A stretch of DNA of 64,000 nucleotides from Adiantum capillus-veneris (Eukaryota > Streptophyta > Polypodiopsida > Polypodiales > Pteridaceae): assembly GCA_014529385.2 (NCBI GenBank), contig CM043969.1, positions 21,701,946 to 21,765,945 of the forward strand, read 5' to 3'. Under the pieces are notes generated by a model. The model did no database searches and was not told where the DNA came from. It was given only the letters and a program-made list of their open reading frames with translations. A program made the translations under genes and the position numbers. Each line of letters opens with the position of its first letter. Within the stretch, counting starts at the first letter, position 1. Positions 1 to 11,885 of the stretch are shown here, piece by piece.

Positions 1-60
<60 letters not shown>
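1..60. repeat. (AG)n microsatellite at window edge
   Basis: Thirty uninterrupted AG dinucleotides open the window, so the true length is unknown. The open reading frames across it (alternating Arg-Glu or Ser-Leu) are artefacts of the dinucleotide repeat. Confidence 0.97.
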
Positions 61-65
<5 letters not shown>

Positions 66-110
66 GTGCACAACCCGTGTGGAGACCCGTCAACCTCCCT
101 CGCCATAGAA

Positions 111-1868
<1,758 letters not shown>

Positions 1869-2456
1869 TGCCTCCCATTCACATGTTTTATATCTCGTTG
1901 GCATCAATCATCCTCTAGATTGCAAATTCCATTGTCGGATCCATACAAAAATGCTCAACAAGCTACGTGGAAAAACATACGTGTTCAAGATCAACCGTAT
2001 ACTCGGCTGCAAGTCTCAAGGGAACATATAAGTATATCCCATCCCACACACTTTGATATCATAAAATATCCACATTAAAGCTCGTCTCACATAATTCAAC
2101 AACATCTGCTGTGTCTCTCACACATGTATTCATTCTAACATATAAATCTTTTTGGGTAGCCAACCGTGCAAGAGCGTGCTTGCCACCTATCGTTACACTC
2201 AATTTGTAATGCCATGCAATGCAATGCAATGCAATGCAAGTGGGAAGTCCCATACATCATAGGTAGAGACATGTTGTCAGTTATTAAGCATGTTTTCACT
2301 CTTGAGTTGCTTTTTTGTTATTTCTTTTGACATGATTAGAAGAATGGTTTTAGAGATACAGTTTGCTTGATTTTATTTATCATCTACATAACAATAAGGC
2401 TCCCATCATTACTATAGTATTTCTAAGTTTGTAGGATTTCTAAGTTAAGTTAAATC
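1869..2456 (+). repeat. Dispersed repeat, copy 1
   Basis: This block is clearly similar to 5,204-5,769. Both begin with a CATTCACATG/TTTATATCTCGTTGGC segment, share TTTTTGGGTAGCCAACCG, contain a TGCAATGCAATGCAA micro-tandem, and end near GGATTTCTAAGTT. Differences are scattered substitutions and small indels. Copy 1 has two extra TGCAA units, and its 3' end is where an LTR-like sequence begins. The repeat type is not recognised, and no coding potential is seen. Confidence 0.8.
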
Positions 2457-2976
2457 GGTCGGTCGATTGGCTGGTGGTTAGTAGTCAATGGTCGGAAGCC
2501 AATGGCCGGTGTCCAGTGGCCGAATTGAAGGCGGACATGTCTTCTCAAGGGTGGCCACACATGGGTGCATTGGAGAGTCCAACTTGGACTTGTCTACACA
2601 AGGGGTGGCTACAGACCGCTCCCTCTCATGAGAGAGGGTAGCCGTTTTGGCCTATAAAAGGAGGGCTCTTCTACACACAAAATTCTTTGAGGTGCATTCT
2701 GAAGTTGATGCAACTAGGTGTATGTGAGGTTGTGAGAGTGAAGCGAGGGTGGCTCTCTATTAAGGGTATAATCCCTTTGTAACCTACTTCTTGTTTGAAG
2801 TACTAAAGCCATTGAGTGGCTGCTTTCCCATGGACGTACCACGTATATCATGTGTGCTTTCTCTCTCACGCTCTCTACTCTATAATCTCTCGTGTGTGAA
2901 AATCCCGTGAAAATTATCTCTCTCCATTAAATAAACTACTTTAATATTTACTTAGCTATGTCCTATTTCCTAACAA
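2457..2976 (+). mobile_element. Probable solo LTR, Ty1/copia-like
   Basis: The block interrupts the end of the dispersed repeat compared with copy 2. It holds a TATA box (CCTATAAAAGGAGGG, about 2,651-2,665), a run of promoter-proximal sequence, and the motif CCCATGGACGTACCACGTAT. That motif resembles the R/U5 segment found in many plant copia LTRs. It ends with CCTAACA. No internal retrotransposon coding region and no second LTR are present, so it looks like a solo LTR. Neither a clean TG start nor a target duplication could be fixed, so the boundaries are approximate and the family call is inference. Confidence 0.5.
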
Positions 2977-3044
2977 GAAATTTCAGCATTACAGTTAAAA
3001 GAGATAGAGAACACAAGAAGCACAGGAAATATTGAAGCTAGATC

Positions 3045-3063
3045 TGTGTGTGTGTGTGTGTGT

Positions 3064-3131
<68 letters not shown>
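3045..3131. repeat. (TG)n microsatellite
   Basis: About 43 TG units with a single TA interruption near 3,067. Confidence 0.97.
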
Positions 3132-3133
<2 letters not shown>

Positions 3134-3891
3134 TTATTTAGACATAGCAAGCATGAAGGACTTAAGACCTTTAAGAAAAGGAGCCTAAATGAGATTACCT
3201 ACTAAAGAAAGAGATGAGAAGACAAAAGAAGGGAGTAAAGGTCCAAGTAGGTGCAGTTAGGGCCAACAAATTAGACATGGAAGGGGAAGATAGACCAACT
3301 ACATAAGGAAGGAAGGTGGAGGATGAGGAAAGGGGAGAGCCAATGACAAAGAAGCAAATGTAGTAATCATGCCTTTAGGTAACGAAGATGGGGAAAGAAA
3401 AAGATGTATCAAATTGTGGATGTGAATGAAAGGAGTGGTGGAAATGATCGGAATGAGGGTGGACAAAGGAGTGCCAAAGACAACACTATCTATATGTGGA
3501 ATTTGAGCACTAATGCCTCTTAGGACAACGAGGCAGCATTCAAATGTTCACAAACTTTCAAAACCAGGAACATACACGTAAGTGCACTTCTAAACACACA
3601 ATTCTTTAGACTAATGTTACTTAGGGCAAGGAGACAATATTCAACTATGGACAAACTTTCAAAACCAAGAATATACACTGAAGTCCATATCTAAACACGC
3701 AACACTCTGAAAAACATAATACATGTTCTGTATAAGCAAGGTATGCAACCAAATACAAGAGCTACACCACCACTATGAGTCCAAGGTATGTTCCTTACTC
3801 TGATTGTGTGTTCTGAGAATAGTTGAGATACTATACTTGGTAAATTTTGGGAGATAGAGAGCACGAAAGATGTGCTACATAATACAAGACT

Positions 3892-3894
<3 letters not shown>
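3132..3894. other. Non-coding DNA with a two-copy tandem repeat of about 105 bp
   Basis: Purine-rich non-coding sequence. At 3,506-3,608 and 3,609-3,712 two adjacent units of about 105 bp share ACAAACTTTCAAAACCA, ATATACAC and TCTAAACAC blocks at the same spacing, so this is a diverged tandem duplication. No gene is seen. Confidence 0.65.

Positions 3895-3965
<71 letters not shown>
3895..3965. repeat. (GA)n microsatellite
   Basis: About 35 GA units. The Arg-Glu repeat frame that runs through it is an artefact. Confidence 0.97.
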
Positions 3966-3967
<2 letters not shown>

Positions 3968-4360
3968 GATCATGCGAAATGGGGTTTTGCCATCCACTCT
4001 GGTAGTCTGACTTACCCTACCAATGAGATCATGACACGAAGAGCTGAACAGACTTCGACAAATGAAAGTAGAAAGAGAAAGAGGCTTTTTAAAGCTTTAC
4101 CATACAAAGGATTGTTTCAAAGATCTCTTTTTTGGCAAAATGCATGAATGCTGGTCTAAGTGCATGTACGCTACATGCATTTGGAGTCTAAGCCTCTAGG
4201 TGAGTTTTCAATATCCCTTAAACTTCGTATTTAATTTGCGTATATACATGCACACCAATTTTGTGTTCGAAGAGCTCTCTTCTTAAGAAGTCGTAGATGG
4301 TAATTGACTTTGTCATTGAGAATCCATGTCTTCAATCTTCCCTTTGGGAGGTTGTTGTTT

Positions 4361-4373
4361 TGTGTGTGTATGT

Positions 4374-4469
<96 letters not shown>
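4361..4469. repeat. Compound (TG)n(GA)n microsatellite
   Basis: A slightly interrupted TG tract passes directly into a GA tract at about 4,434. Confidence 0.97.
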
Positions 4470-4472
<3 letters not shown>

Positions 4473-5203
4473 TGGGATGATTTACTCATAATAATTTTAT
4501 AAGAACACACATTTTGCTATATAGAAACTACATTTTTGATATTCATCTACTTGCACTAAATTACTAGATAGCAAATTTGTAGCAACTGTTACTATGTAGA
4601 AAATTTTACAACCTATGACTTACTATACAACAATCACCTACACTAAATTACTAGAGAGCAAATGTATAGCAACTTTTATTGTGGAGGAAATGTTACATCC
4701 CATGCCTCACTATATAGTAATCACAAAGAAACTCTATTTTGCTAGATCCATCTAGCAAGAACATTAGATTACTATACAACCAATTTGTAGGAAGCATGAT
4801 TTTGCTAGTTCCATCTACCAACTACATAGCAAGGCCTCACTTTTGCTAGTTGCATCTACTATATTTGCTAGTTCAATTTGTAGCAAATCAATGAAATGGG
4901 ATGATATTTACTAGGTGGAACTTGGTCAAAATGCGTATTTTATTTTCAACTAGGGCTTTTTCCCACAAACTCTTACCATTCTCGGGTGGTGTACATTGGC
5001 CACCAATTGTTTAGTAGTGCATGTTTGTCAATGCAAGATCAGGGCCCACTCCTCTACGCTTGTCACTCAATGATGGTACACATTGTTATCAAATTCTAAA
5101 TTTGAGTCTAGTGTTGTTGTAAAATAAATGCATAGGCCTTTTTAAGTGCACAAAAATCTCATTGCTTCAACATCAATCATCTCTTCAATTGCAAATGCCA
5201 TTG
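4470..5203. other. AT-rich non-coding DNA with degenerate internal repeats
   Basis: Units containing ACACTAAATTACTAGA.AGCAAAT and TGTAGCAACTTTTA recur at about 4,550 and 4,646. Weaker echoes (TTTGCTAGTTCCATCTA) occur to about 4,880. This is a decayed short tandem array with no coding signal. Confidence 0.5.
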
Positions 5204-5769
5204 TCTCCCATTCACATGCTTTATATCTCGTTGGCATCAATCGTCCTCTAGATTGCAAATGCCATCATAGGATCCATACAACAATGCACAACGAGCTGCA
5301 TGGAAAAACATATGTGTTTGAGATCAAATGTATACTCGCCTGCAAGTCTCAAGGGAAACTATAAGTATATGACATCTTACACACTTTGATATCATAAACT
5401 ATTCACATTAAAGCTTGTCTCACATAGTTCGACAACATTTGTCGTGTCTCTCGCACATGTCTTCATGCTAACATATAAACCTTTTTGGGTAGCCAACCGT
5501 GCAAGAGCATGCTTGCCATCTGTGGTTACACTCAACTAGTAATTCCATGCAATGCAATGCAAGTGGGCATTCCAATACATCATAGATAGAGACATTTTGT
5601 CAGTTATTACGCATGTTTCCACTCCAGAGTTGCTCTATTATTATTTTTTTTGACATGATTAGCAGAATGGTTTAGGGATACCATTTGCTTGATTTTCTTT
5701 ATCATCTAATGACAATAAGGCGCTCATCATTACAGTAGAATTTCTAAGGTCGTGGGATTTCTAAGTTCA
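5204..5769 (+). repeat. Dispersed repeat, copy 2
   Basis: Second copy of the 1,869-2,456 repeat in the same orientation. Copy 2 continues into unrelated sequence after TTCTAAGTTCAG. The comparison therefore marks the point in copy 1 where the LTR-like block starts. Confidence 0.8.
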
Positions 5770-6470
5770 GTTTCAAGGATTTTGAAGTAATTAATGCTTG
5801 CATCATCACATTACGAAGCCATTTCACTGCTTCCAGGAAGAATGAATCATGAACAAGCTTTAGAAGAGGAGAAACGATTGTGCACCCAATTAGTGCGGAT
5901 AGTGGATGCCCTTACATTGGACGAAATAGCATCAACATTGTGAGATGAGCGGCGCCTGTAGTCTTTGCTATCTACATGGGTTCAGTCAATTGCCTCCAGT
6001 TTTGATGGGGGCGACATTTTGGCGTTATTCCACACTCTCTCCTTAGTATTATTGGGAACATGCCAAAGTGTGTTGCAGACCTATGAGGCAACTTGCCACA
6101 TGGCTCTGCTCTCACCTTTCATTAACTCAATTGTCTAATTCTGTTCTTGGCAATGACCTAAGGAGACATACACCATCTACCAAAAAATTGATAGGTTAAA
6201 AAAGAAAAGCTTCAAATACAACAGCTCACCTTCTACAATCTTTGCTCGTGTTCCTCTTTATTGCGTTTCCCTACCTTCTCTACTATCCACATCTTCTTCC
6301 ATTTATGTTCTACATCGATAAACTTTTAGACATTTAAAGTTCCACCTCACATTTCCACGAGCGCAACTTCCATCAACCTTCTCCTTCATCTTCCCATTGA
6401 TTACCTTCTCTCACATCAATTACCCTACTTCAATCCTAAGTTCTAACCAATCAAGGCATACTAGTTTGTG
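5770..6470. other. Unassigned DNA downstream of the glycosyltransferase pseudogene
   Basis: A weakly coding-like plus-strand stretch at about 5,840-6,160 has frequent stops in every frame and could be a decayed transposase, but no family motif is clear. The rest is AT-rich with no features. Confidence 0.4.
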
Positions 6471-9157
6471 TCATGACAACATTGAAGAAGGCCCAAAAGG
6501 GTTTGCTGAAGATGAAAAATCACACGTGAATGTACTTGCACTAAAAGGAGCATGGCTTTCTTGACTATTGGTTGGAGCTAGTGTTAGAAAAAAACTGGGG
6601 TCTAGTGTATTTTAAATGATTGAAATTATAAAATTCCGGTTAGATTTTGAGTTTGCCTTTAAGAAAACCGGCAAATTTACACAAGTTTCAGTGTAATTAC
6701 CGGCAAAAGCTTCAAAGTTTGACCGAAAAACCAGGAGAATTTCACGTTTCCCCTTATTTTGATGGGTTAGGAAAAATGTATTTTTCTAGCCCTGGTTGGA
6801 GCTAGTGTGAAATGGACGAATTGGGACAGGAAGAGGGTGAAAGCATGCGGATGGACAGCCGAAATGTAGACGCCAAGCCAGAACGCAATGTTGAGCCAGG
6901 AGATAATCTCAAAAACTATGGTGCAGGGGTGCCATTTTGGCCCAAATGTGGCCAGCTCAAAGATGGGCACCCCTTCGGAATTGAAATGGAGCAGGGACTT
7001 GCGTTGCTCTGGTCGGAAGCCGGTGGGCATCAGCATGTGAAGCACAGGAACGCTCATGTGCGCACACGTGCTCAGCAGGAACACCGACAGCCCAATCACC
7101 ACGGCCATCCCCTTATCACAGCGGCTCTTATGAAACCCTAATTCCCTACAAACACGCAGGCACAGATACCTTACCTCGTGATTGCGATGTACCCTGCGAT
7201 TGTGGTGTAAGCCCTAACAAGAACAGTTGTACCGCAAAGAATAATGAATGCAATGTGCACTTGGACCAGCTTTAACCCATTTATCTTCCTCATCAGAGGG
7301 CTCTTTACCGTAGACGCTCTCCGGTCGACATTGCTCGTGGGCACGAACTGGAAGGTGCTCTTGTAATTGAATGCAGCTTCGAAAACCATTTTGAAGAAGA
7401 AAGGAGCCATCCACCAGAACTGGGACTCATCTCTATTCCTACTTTGAGTAGGCTGGGGCACCTCTAGCCATAACAAATACCAAAAAATCTTCCAACTTAA
7501 AATGTAGATAGCCAAATTCGACAGCAAGGTCCGGTTGTCTGCTTCATCACCGACAACAAAATCGAGCTGAAAGGCAAGACTGCTCCAAAGTGTGAGCACA
7601 ATTGTGACATTGAGGATAGACATATAGTAGAAGCCAGCATGCCAGAAATAGAAAGATTTCTGAAATATGTTAAGCTTGCTGCCATTGCCAAGCATCATCT
7701 TGCATGTTGAAACAAGTTGCTGTTTGGCGCCCTTCCCCCATCTTTCACGCTGCTTTATGAACCCCTCAAATGTCCATGGAGTGATTCCTATCTGAAGTTT
7801 CTCATTGATATAAACAGACTTGTAGCCTTGGTTGAAAAGCACGTAGGTGGTCATTGTATCTTCGGTTATGGACTGAGGTTGGAACCCACCAATCTCATCC
7901 AAGTGCTTTCTTCTGAATATCACCCCCGTCGGGGTACATCCAAGTGTGTTCCTGTGCACCATCGCCCGATCATACCCGAACCCACATGCATCATTGAGAG
8001 GGTCTCCTACAGGAAGGTTGTAGAATGATTGGGGGACTTGCACGAAGGAGACATCGGGAGCATTGAACGATGTGTGGTAGCACCCGGAGTAAGAAAGAGG
8101 GATGGAGGATCATATCTGCATCCATCATCACTACATACTCAGCATCTGAATGTTGCAGACCGAAATTCATGTTTCCACACTTGAAGTGGTGGGGCCTTTC
8201 ATGGTTAACATTCGACTACAGAATAAAGAAAGCAGAGTTTGCGTGTATTTATTATCATGTTGATAAGCATACTTCTTGATGAAGTACAAGTAATTAGATA
8301 AATTACCTTTGTCCTTCTCAGGTAGACAAGCTGATCGCTGCCACTTTCGACTCGTATTGTTTCACATAATGCCTTGAGATCATCATCAGCTCCATCGTCG
8401 AGAACAAGGACCTTGAAGCAATCCTTGGGATATTGAACAGAGAGGGCTGCGAGAATGCTCTCCTGGGGCACATCAGTGGGCTCTTTGCAACAAGGGATCA
8501 TAATATGCACACAAGGATACCTTACCAAAAGCCCATTAAGGAGAGGCAAATGATCACTAAGGCTGCGCATGCATGGGTAGTACTTAGATAATTCCATCTT
8601 AATGTCGTCATCTTGATCTTGAGAGGCCGGGGACGTCGGAGTTGGCACAATCATAGGCGGAACGAGGAAATCCACGGCTCCAATAATGTTGGAAAGAAAG
8701 TAAATCAGCTCACATGCCAAGAGGAGGAGAAGCCAGGGTGCTGCCAGAGCTGCGGGGAGCTCTTGATAGTACAGCCTAATTTTGAACGACAGGTAGCTTA
8801 TGCCGCTGGCAAGGCATCCAAGGAGAAGCAGAGAGGTGAAGAGGTGGAGGATGAGTAGCTTGATACCGGGGCGCCGAAGCAGCTGCATTGGATGGACGAT
8901 ATATTTGGCGCACAATATGCTGAGGAGGTCGACACTCATGGGGATGAGGCGGCGAGACAGCTTGATGAGGAGCCTGGGATGAGGCCGGGCCCTGGATCAT
9001 TTGCAATCATTTCTGGAGATTGGGCAGGGCCCTGGAGTCCACTTTGGCTGCTCATTCAATAAATGCAAGGGTTGACGAAATTCTGCATTGCTGGCCTAAA
9101 AGTGGCCTTCAACAAGTCGAGGCTGTCGCCGTCGGTGTCTCCAGTAGGCGGCGGCAT
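6471..9157 (-). pseudogene. GT2 cellulose-synthase-like (BcsA-type) pseudogene
   Basis: This is a processive family-2 glycosyltransferase, predicted to be a polytopic membrane enzyme that makes a beta-linked polysaccharide. Product and substrate cannot be told from sequence. The ATG is at 9157 and the TGA at 6473-6471, about 700 codons. An N-terminal hydrophobic pair is followed by the catalytic signature: VLDDG, DADM, TED and QRERW, with the downstream QVPQ-FYN motif. Four or more C-terminal membrane segments follow. A canonical 91-nt GT-AG intron lies at 8306-8216. Lesions are an in-frame TGA and a frame change near 9,050-8,940, one extra base near 8,065 just after the DADM motif, and a 208-bp insertion (6585-6792) in the last exon. 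Exon 3 joins only if a 29-nt GT-AG stretch (7174-7146) is removed. DADM-to-QVPQ spacing equals that of bacterial BcsA once the extra base is discounted, which supports the frameshift. The QRERW motif differs from CslA/CslC (QQHRW), so it is not one of the common seed-plant Csl families. Confidence 0.8.
6585..6792 (-). mobile_element. Short retroposon-like insertion, copy 1
   Basis: A 208-bp insert flanked by perfect 16-bp direct repeats TGGTTGGAGCTAGTGT (6569-6584 and 6793-6808). It lies inside the last coding exon of the glycosyltransferase. Removing it and one repeat restores an open frame to the TGA at 6471. The ends show a weak inverted match (TAGAAAAA ... TTTTTCTA). The long duplication favours an L1-mobilised, SINE-like retroposon over a DNA transposon, but no A/B box was found, so the class is uncertain. 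Confidence 0.75.
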
Positions 9158-9167
9158 TACCGAAGAA

Positions 9168-9346
9168 AATAAGGGCAAACATGAAATTCTCCCAGTTTTT
9201 AGGTCAAAATTGAAGCTTTTGCCACTTACTTAACTACACTAAAACTCGTTAAAATTTCTCTGTTTTCTTCAAGGCAAGCTCAAAATCTAACTGGGATTTT
9301 AGGATTTCAACCTGTTAAAATACATTGGACCCCGGTTTTTTTCTAA
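9168..9346 (+). mobile_element. Short retroposon-like insertion, copy 2 (inverted)
   Basis: The reverse complement of 9,168-9,346 matches 6,583-6,755 along its whole length with scattered substitutions. It lacks about 30 bp at the end away from the GTTTTTTTCTA terminus, like a 5' truncation. It lies just upstream of the glycosyltransferase ATG. Imperfect direct repeats (CGGTCAATG / CGGTAATG, read on the minus strand) flank it and may be a decayed target duplication. The two copies form an inverted pair around the gene. Confidence 0.7.
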
Positions 9347-9357
9347 CATTGACCGCG

Positions 9358-9715
9358 GCGGCTATTTTTTATTTTTTGAGAAAAGTGGAACTTTGAATTA
9401 GTAAATGGAAATAAGAAAAATACATTGACCCACAGGTAGGGGGAGGGTCACCCCATCAAAATGTATCATGACCTAAATGTATCTCTCATTCTAAGTCTTA
9501 GGAAGCGCTAAAACTCCAATTGAAAGTGAATGTAAAAACCTTCAATTGTACAAGCGCTAAAAATTTTCCTCCTGCATATATTTTTTCTTTTGATGGAAGT
9601 TTAGGGGGGAGTTTTTTTTTTCTTGAAAAAGGTAGGGATCGAATTAATTGAAAAATTGGAAAGTATACATTGACCCACAGGAGGGGAGAGGCTCACCCCA
9701 TGAAGGGAGGACTAC
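9358..9715 (-). repeat. Duplicated LINE-like 3' end
   Basis: 9,358-9,480 and 9,590-9,712 share a T-rich run, a GGAAANAA stretch, and the block ACATTGACCCACAGG followed by GGTCACCCCAT (second copy: GGCTCACCCCAT). The second copy abuts the LINE coding remnant on its 3' side. Both are probably 3' untranslated ends of related LINEs, the first one severely truncated. Confidence 0.5.
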
Positions 9716-9716
9716 A

Positions 9717-10600
9717 TCATGAAGAGAATGTCTTTCGTAGAAACCCTAAGGGCTGAGTAATACAAAGGTATCTTTTTTCTCCAATGACTCCACCCAAGGA
9801 TCTTCTATAAGCTAGTGACACAAGGGAAAGGTTCAACAAGAACAATAGTATTTTTTTAACAACTTGGGAGACTGAGCATTTCCTAAGCTCAATGAGAAGA
9901 GCATATGAATGAACAGATTGAGACTGAAGCAGAGCTACATTCCTTCTTAGCCAGAGAAACCATAGAATAATACCCCTCCACATTGTCCATGTGGGAATAT
10001 CCAACCTTTTACAGTTTCCAAGCAAAGATTATTGGCATCCACTGGGTGAGAACTGATTACCATCACACTAAGGAAATAAGGGTGGATAATCTTAGAAGAA
10101 TTTGGGCAGTTAAGGAGAAGATGAGGAACGTCCTCCACATGTCTTTGGCATCTTGGGCAGATCCTTGAGCTAACACCAATTTTCCTAGCTCTTTAACCTG
10201 ACCAAATCCCTTGGTGAATAATCAACCAGAGCAAGAAATTGTGCTTTATGGTAATTGGGTAGGCCCAGTTACACAAATTAAATCTGTATGCCCACTGCTT
10301 ACAACTCCATTGCATCCTTCACTTTCTATTGAGATGCTTTTTGAACTCCTTTTTAAGGTTTGAAGATGGAGTGAATGTTTGTAGTAGCCAGTTCAAGCTT
10401 AGCTTGATAAGAGTCAGCCCTTGGGGGGAGACGCAACGTTGCTAAGACTGAGTGAAGCCTGTTGATACACCAATTAGCATCCTGCTGAGAAATATTGAAT
10501 AGACCCTATAGAGCTTTTTTTGATATTGGTTGATGAGAGTGAAAGAGGTCTCCCCATTGAGTGGTTCCAACTTTATCGATAAAAGGCAAATGTCCTCAGC
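9717..10600 (-). pseudogene. LINE (non-LTR retrotransposon) C-terminal remnant
   Basis: On the minus strand, broken frames encode the reverse-transcriptase zinc-binding region (zf-RVT) typical of the C-terminus of plant L1-type ORF2. A KHNFLLWLIIHQG segment near 10,240-10,200 is followed by CPRCQRHVEDVPHLLLNCP near 10,155-10,095, which is the Cys-Cys-His-Cys cluster. Downstream come aromatic-rich residues resembling the usual tail. Several stops and frame changes interrupt it, and the endonuclease and RT core are absent from the window. This is a 5'-truncated, dead copy. Confidence 0.75.
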
Positions 10601-11237
10601 TATGAGGACAGGAATCTGCGCACTATATTTGTAAAAAACAATGGTTAGTATTTTGTGTCATAAATATCATATATTGGAAGAAAAATACACTGAAACAACA
10701 TTGCTTATGCCTGTCGTCATCCACATATAACTACATATTCTAGTGTCACATACCACTAGAATAAGCAATATATGTCATACCCTCATGAATAAGGATATCA
10801 TTGGTCACACTCATCATTCAAAAAATTAATTCTTATCAATCTCAAGTTCAATTCAATAAATAATGTCGCGACAAAAAATCATCATATATCGAATCCAAAT
10901 CCAATGTGGAATCCAAATATAATCTGCCAACATATACCCAAGTAACAAAATCATACTATAGACAGTGGTCGCCAGCACTACAACATGATTCTGTGCTCCG
11001 TTTTGCCTCAACCAGCGTGTCTACACCAATAGAGCGTACTGCCTAAATCAGCGAATCTGGACTAATGCTACCTCAATTGGTGGATTTTTATTTAGTATTG
11101 TTTAGAATAATGAATCTGCATTTTGTCGGTGTGCTACCTAAATCGGTGGATCTGCACGAACAATTGGTGTTGCATAAATCGATGTATCTACACCAGGATG
11201 AGGATTTACACACTACCTAAATTGGTGAATCTCTGTG
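10601..11237. other. AT-rich DNA with a degenerate short tandem repeat next to the CACTA left end
   Basis: From about 10,985 to 11,235 a degenerate unit of 30-40 bp recurs around the core CTAAATCGGTGGATCTGCAC (variants near 11,040, 11,065, 11,140, 11,175 and 11,215). It lies outside the transposon terminus, so it is target-site DNA. No gene was found. Confidence 0.5.
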
Positions 11238-11261
11238 TATCACTACAAGAGGTTGTGTGCT

Positions 11262-11530
11262 CTTGTGACGCTGTTAGCGACGGAAATACACTGGGTTTTT
11301 ATAACCCCCGGCGTCGCTAAAACCGTCGCTATATGCGTCGCTATATGCGTCGCTATATGCGTCGCTATAAGCGTCGCTATATACGTCGCTATAAACGTCT
11401 CTATATAGAGACACTCATAGCGACGGTCATAGCGACGGTTATAGCGACGTTTACACAGAAGACTATAGCGACGCTCATAGTGACGCTACAGAGCCATAAA
11501 TAGCGACGGTTATAGCGACGCCCGAGAGAA
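11262..11530. repeat. CACTA left subterminal repeat array
   Basis: About seven direct copies of CGTCGCTATA and about seven inverted copies (TATAGCGACG) lie within 270 bp, first the direct block and then the inverted block, with a small palindrome (CGTCTCTATATAGAGAC) between. In En/Spm elements such motifs bind TNPA and are needed for excision. Confidence 0.9.
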
Positions 11531-11885
11531 TGTTTTTTGGTGGCACGGCATTGAATGCCCTGCCACCCATCAACCATATTGTACTTGATTCACTTTTTAA
11601 AAAAAGTGCAAGGGTAGATAATAGACCCAAAATAGTCACCCACAAGACGCATTGTTTGCAAAATTGACAATTGTACACATCATAGGCAAAATGAATTGAT
11701 TGGCAAATGTAATAATGACAATTGTACAACATCATAGGCATAAAGAATTGATTGGCAAAAAGAACTGCGGTGACAAATGTAATAATATACATGGTTCAAA
11801 AAGACGTATAAAATCCGTCTCATGATACATAAGCTATGAGAAACCCTAAAATAATGCTATCTAGCTACGGCTAAACTGACGTCGT

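Noticed and set aside
5840-6160. Possible decayed Harbinger-type transposase
   Set aside because: No catalytic or helix-turn-helix motif could be read in any frame.
11262-11530. Regular short repeats that could suggest a CRISPR array
   Set aside because: The GCGTCGCTATA units are in both orientations, have no spacers of constant size and sit at a CACTA terminus in a plant genome.
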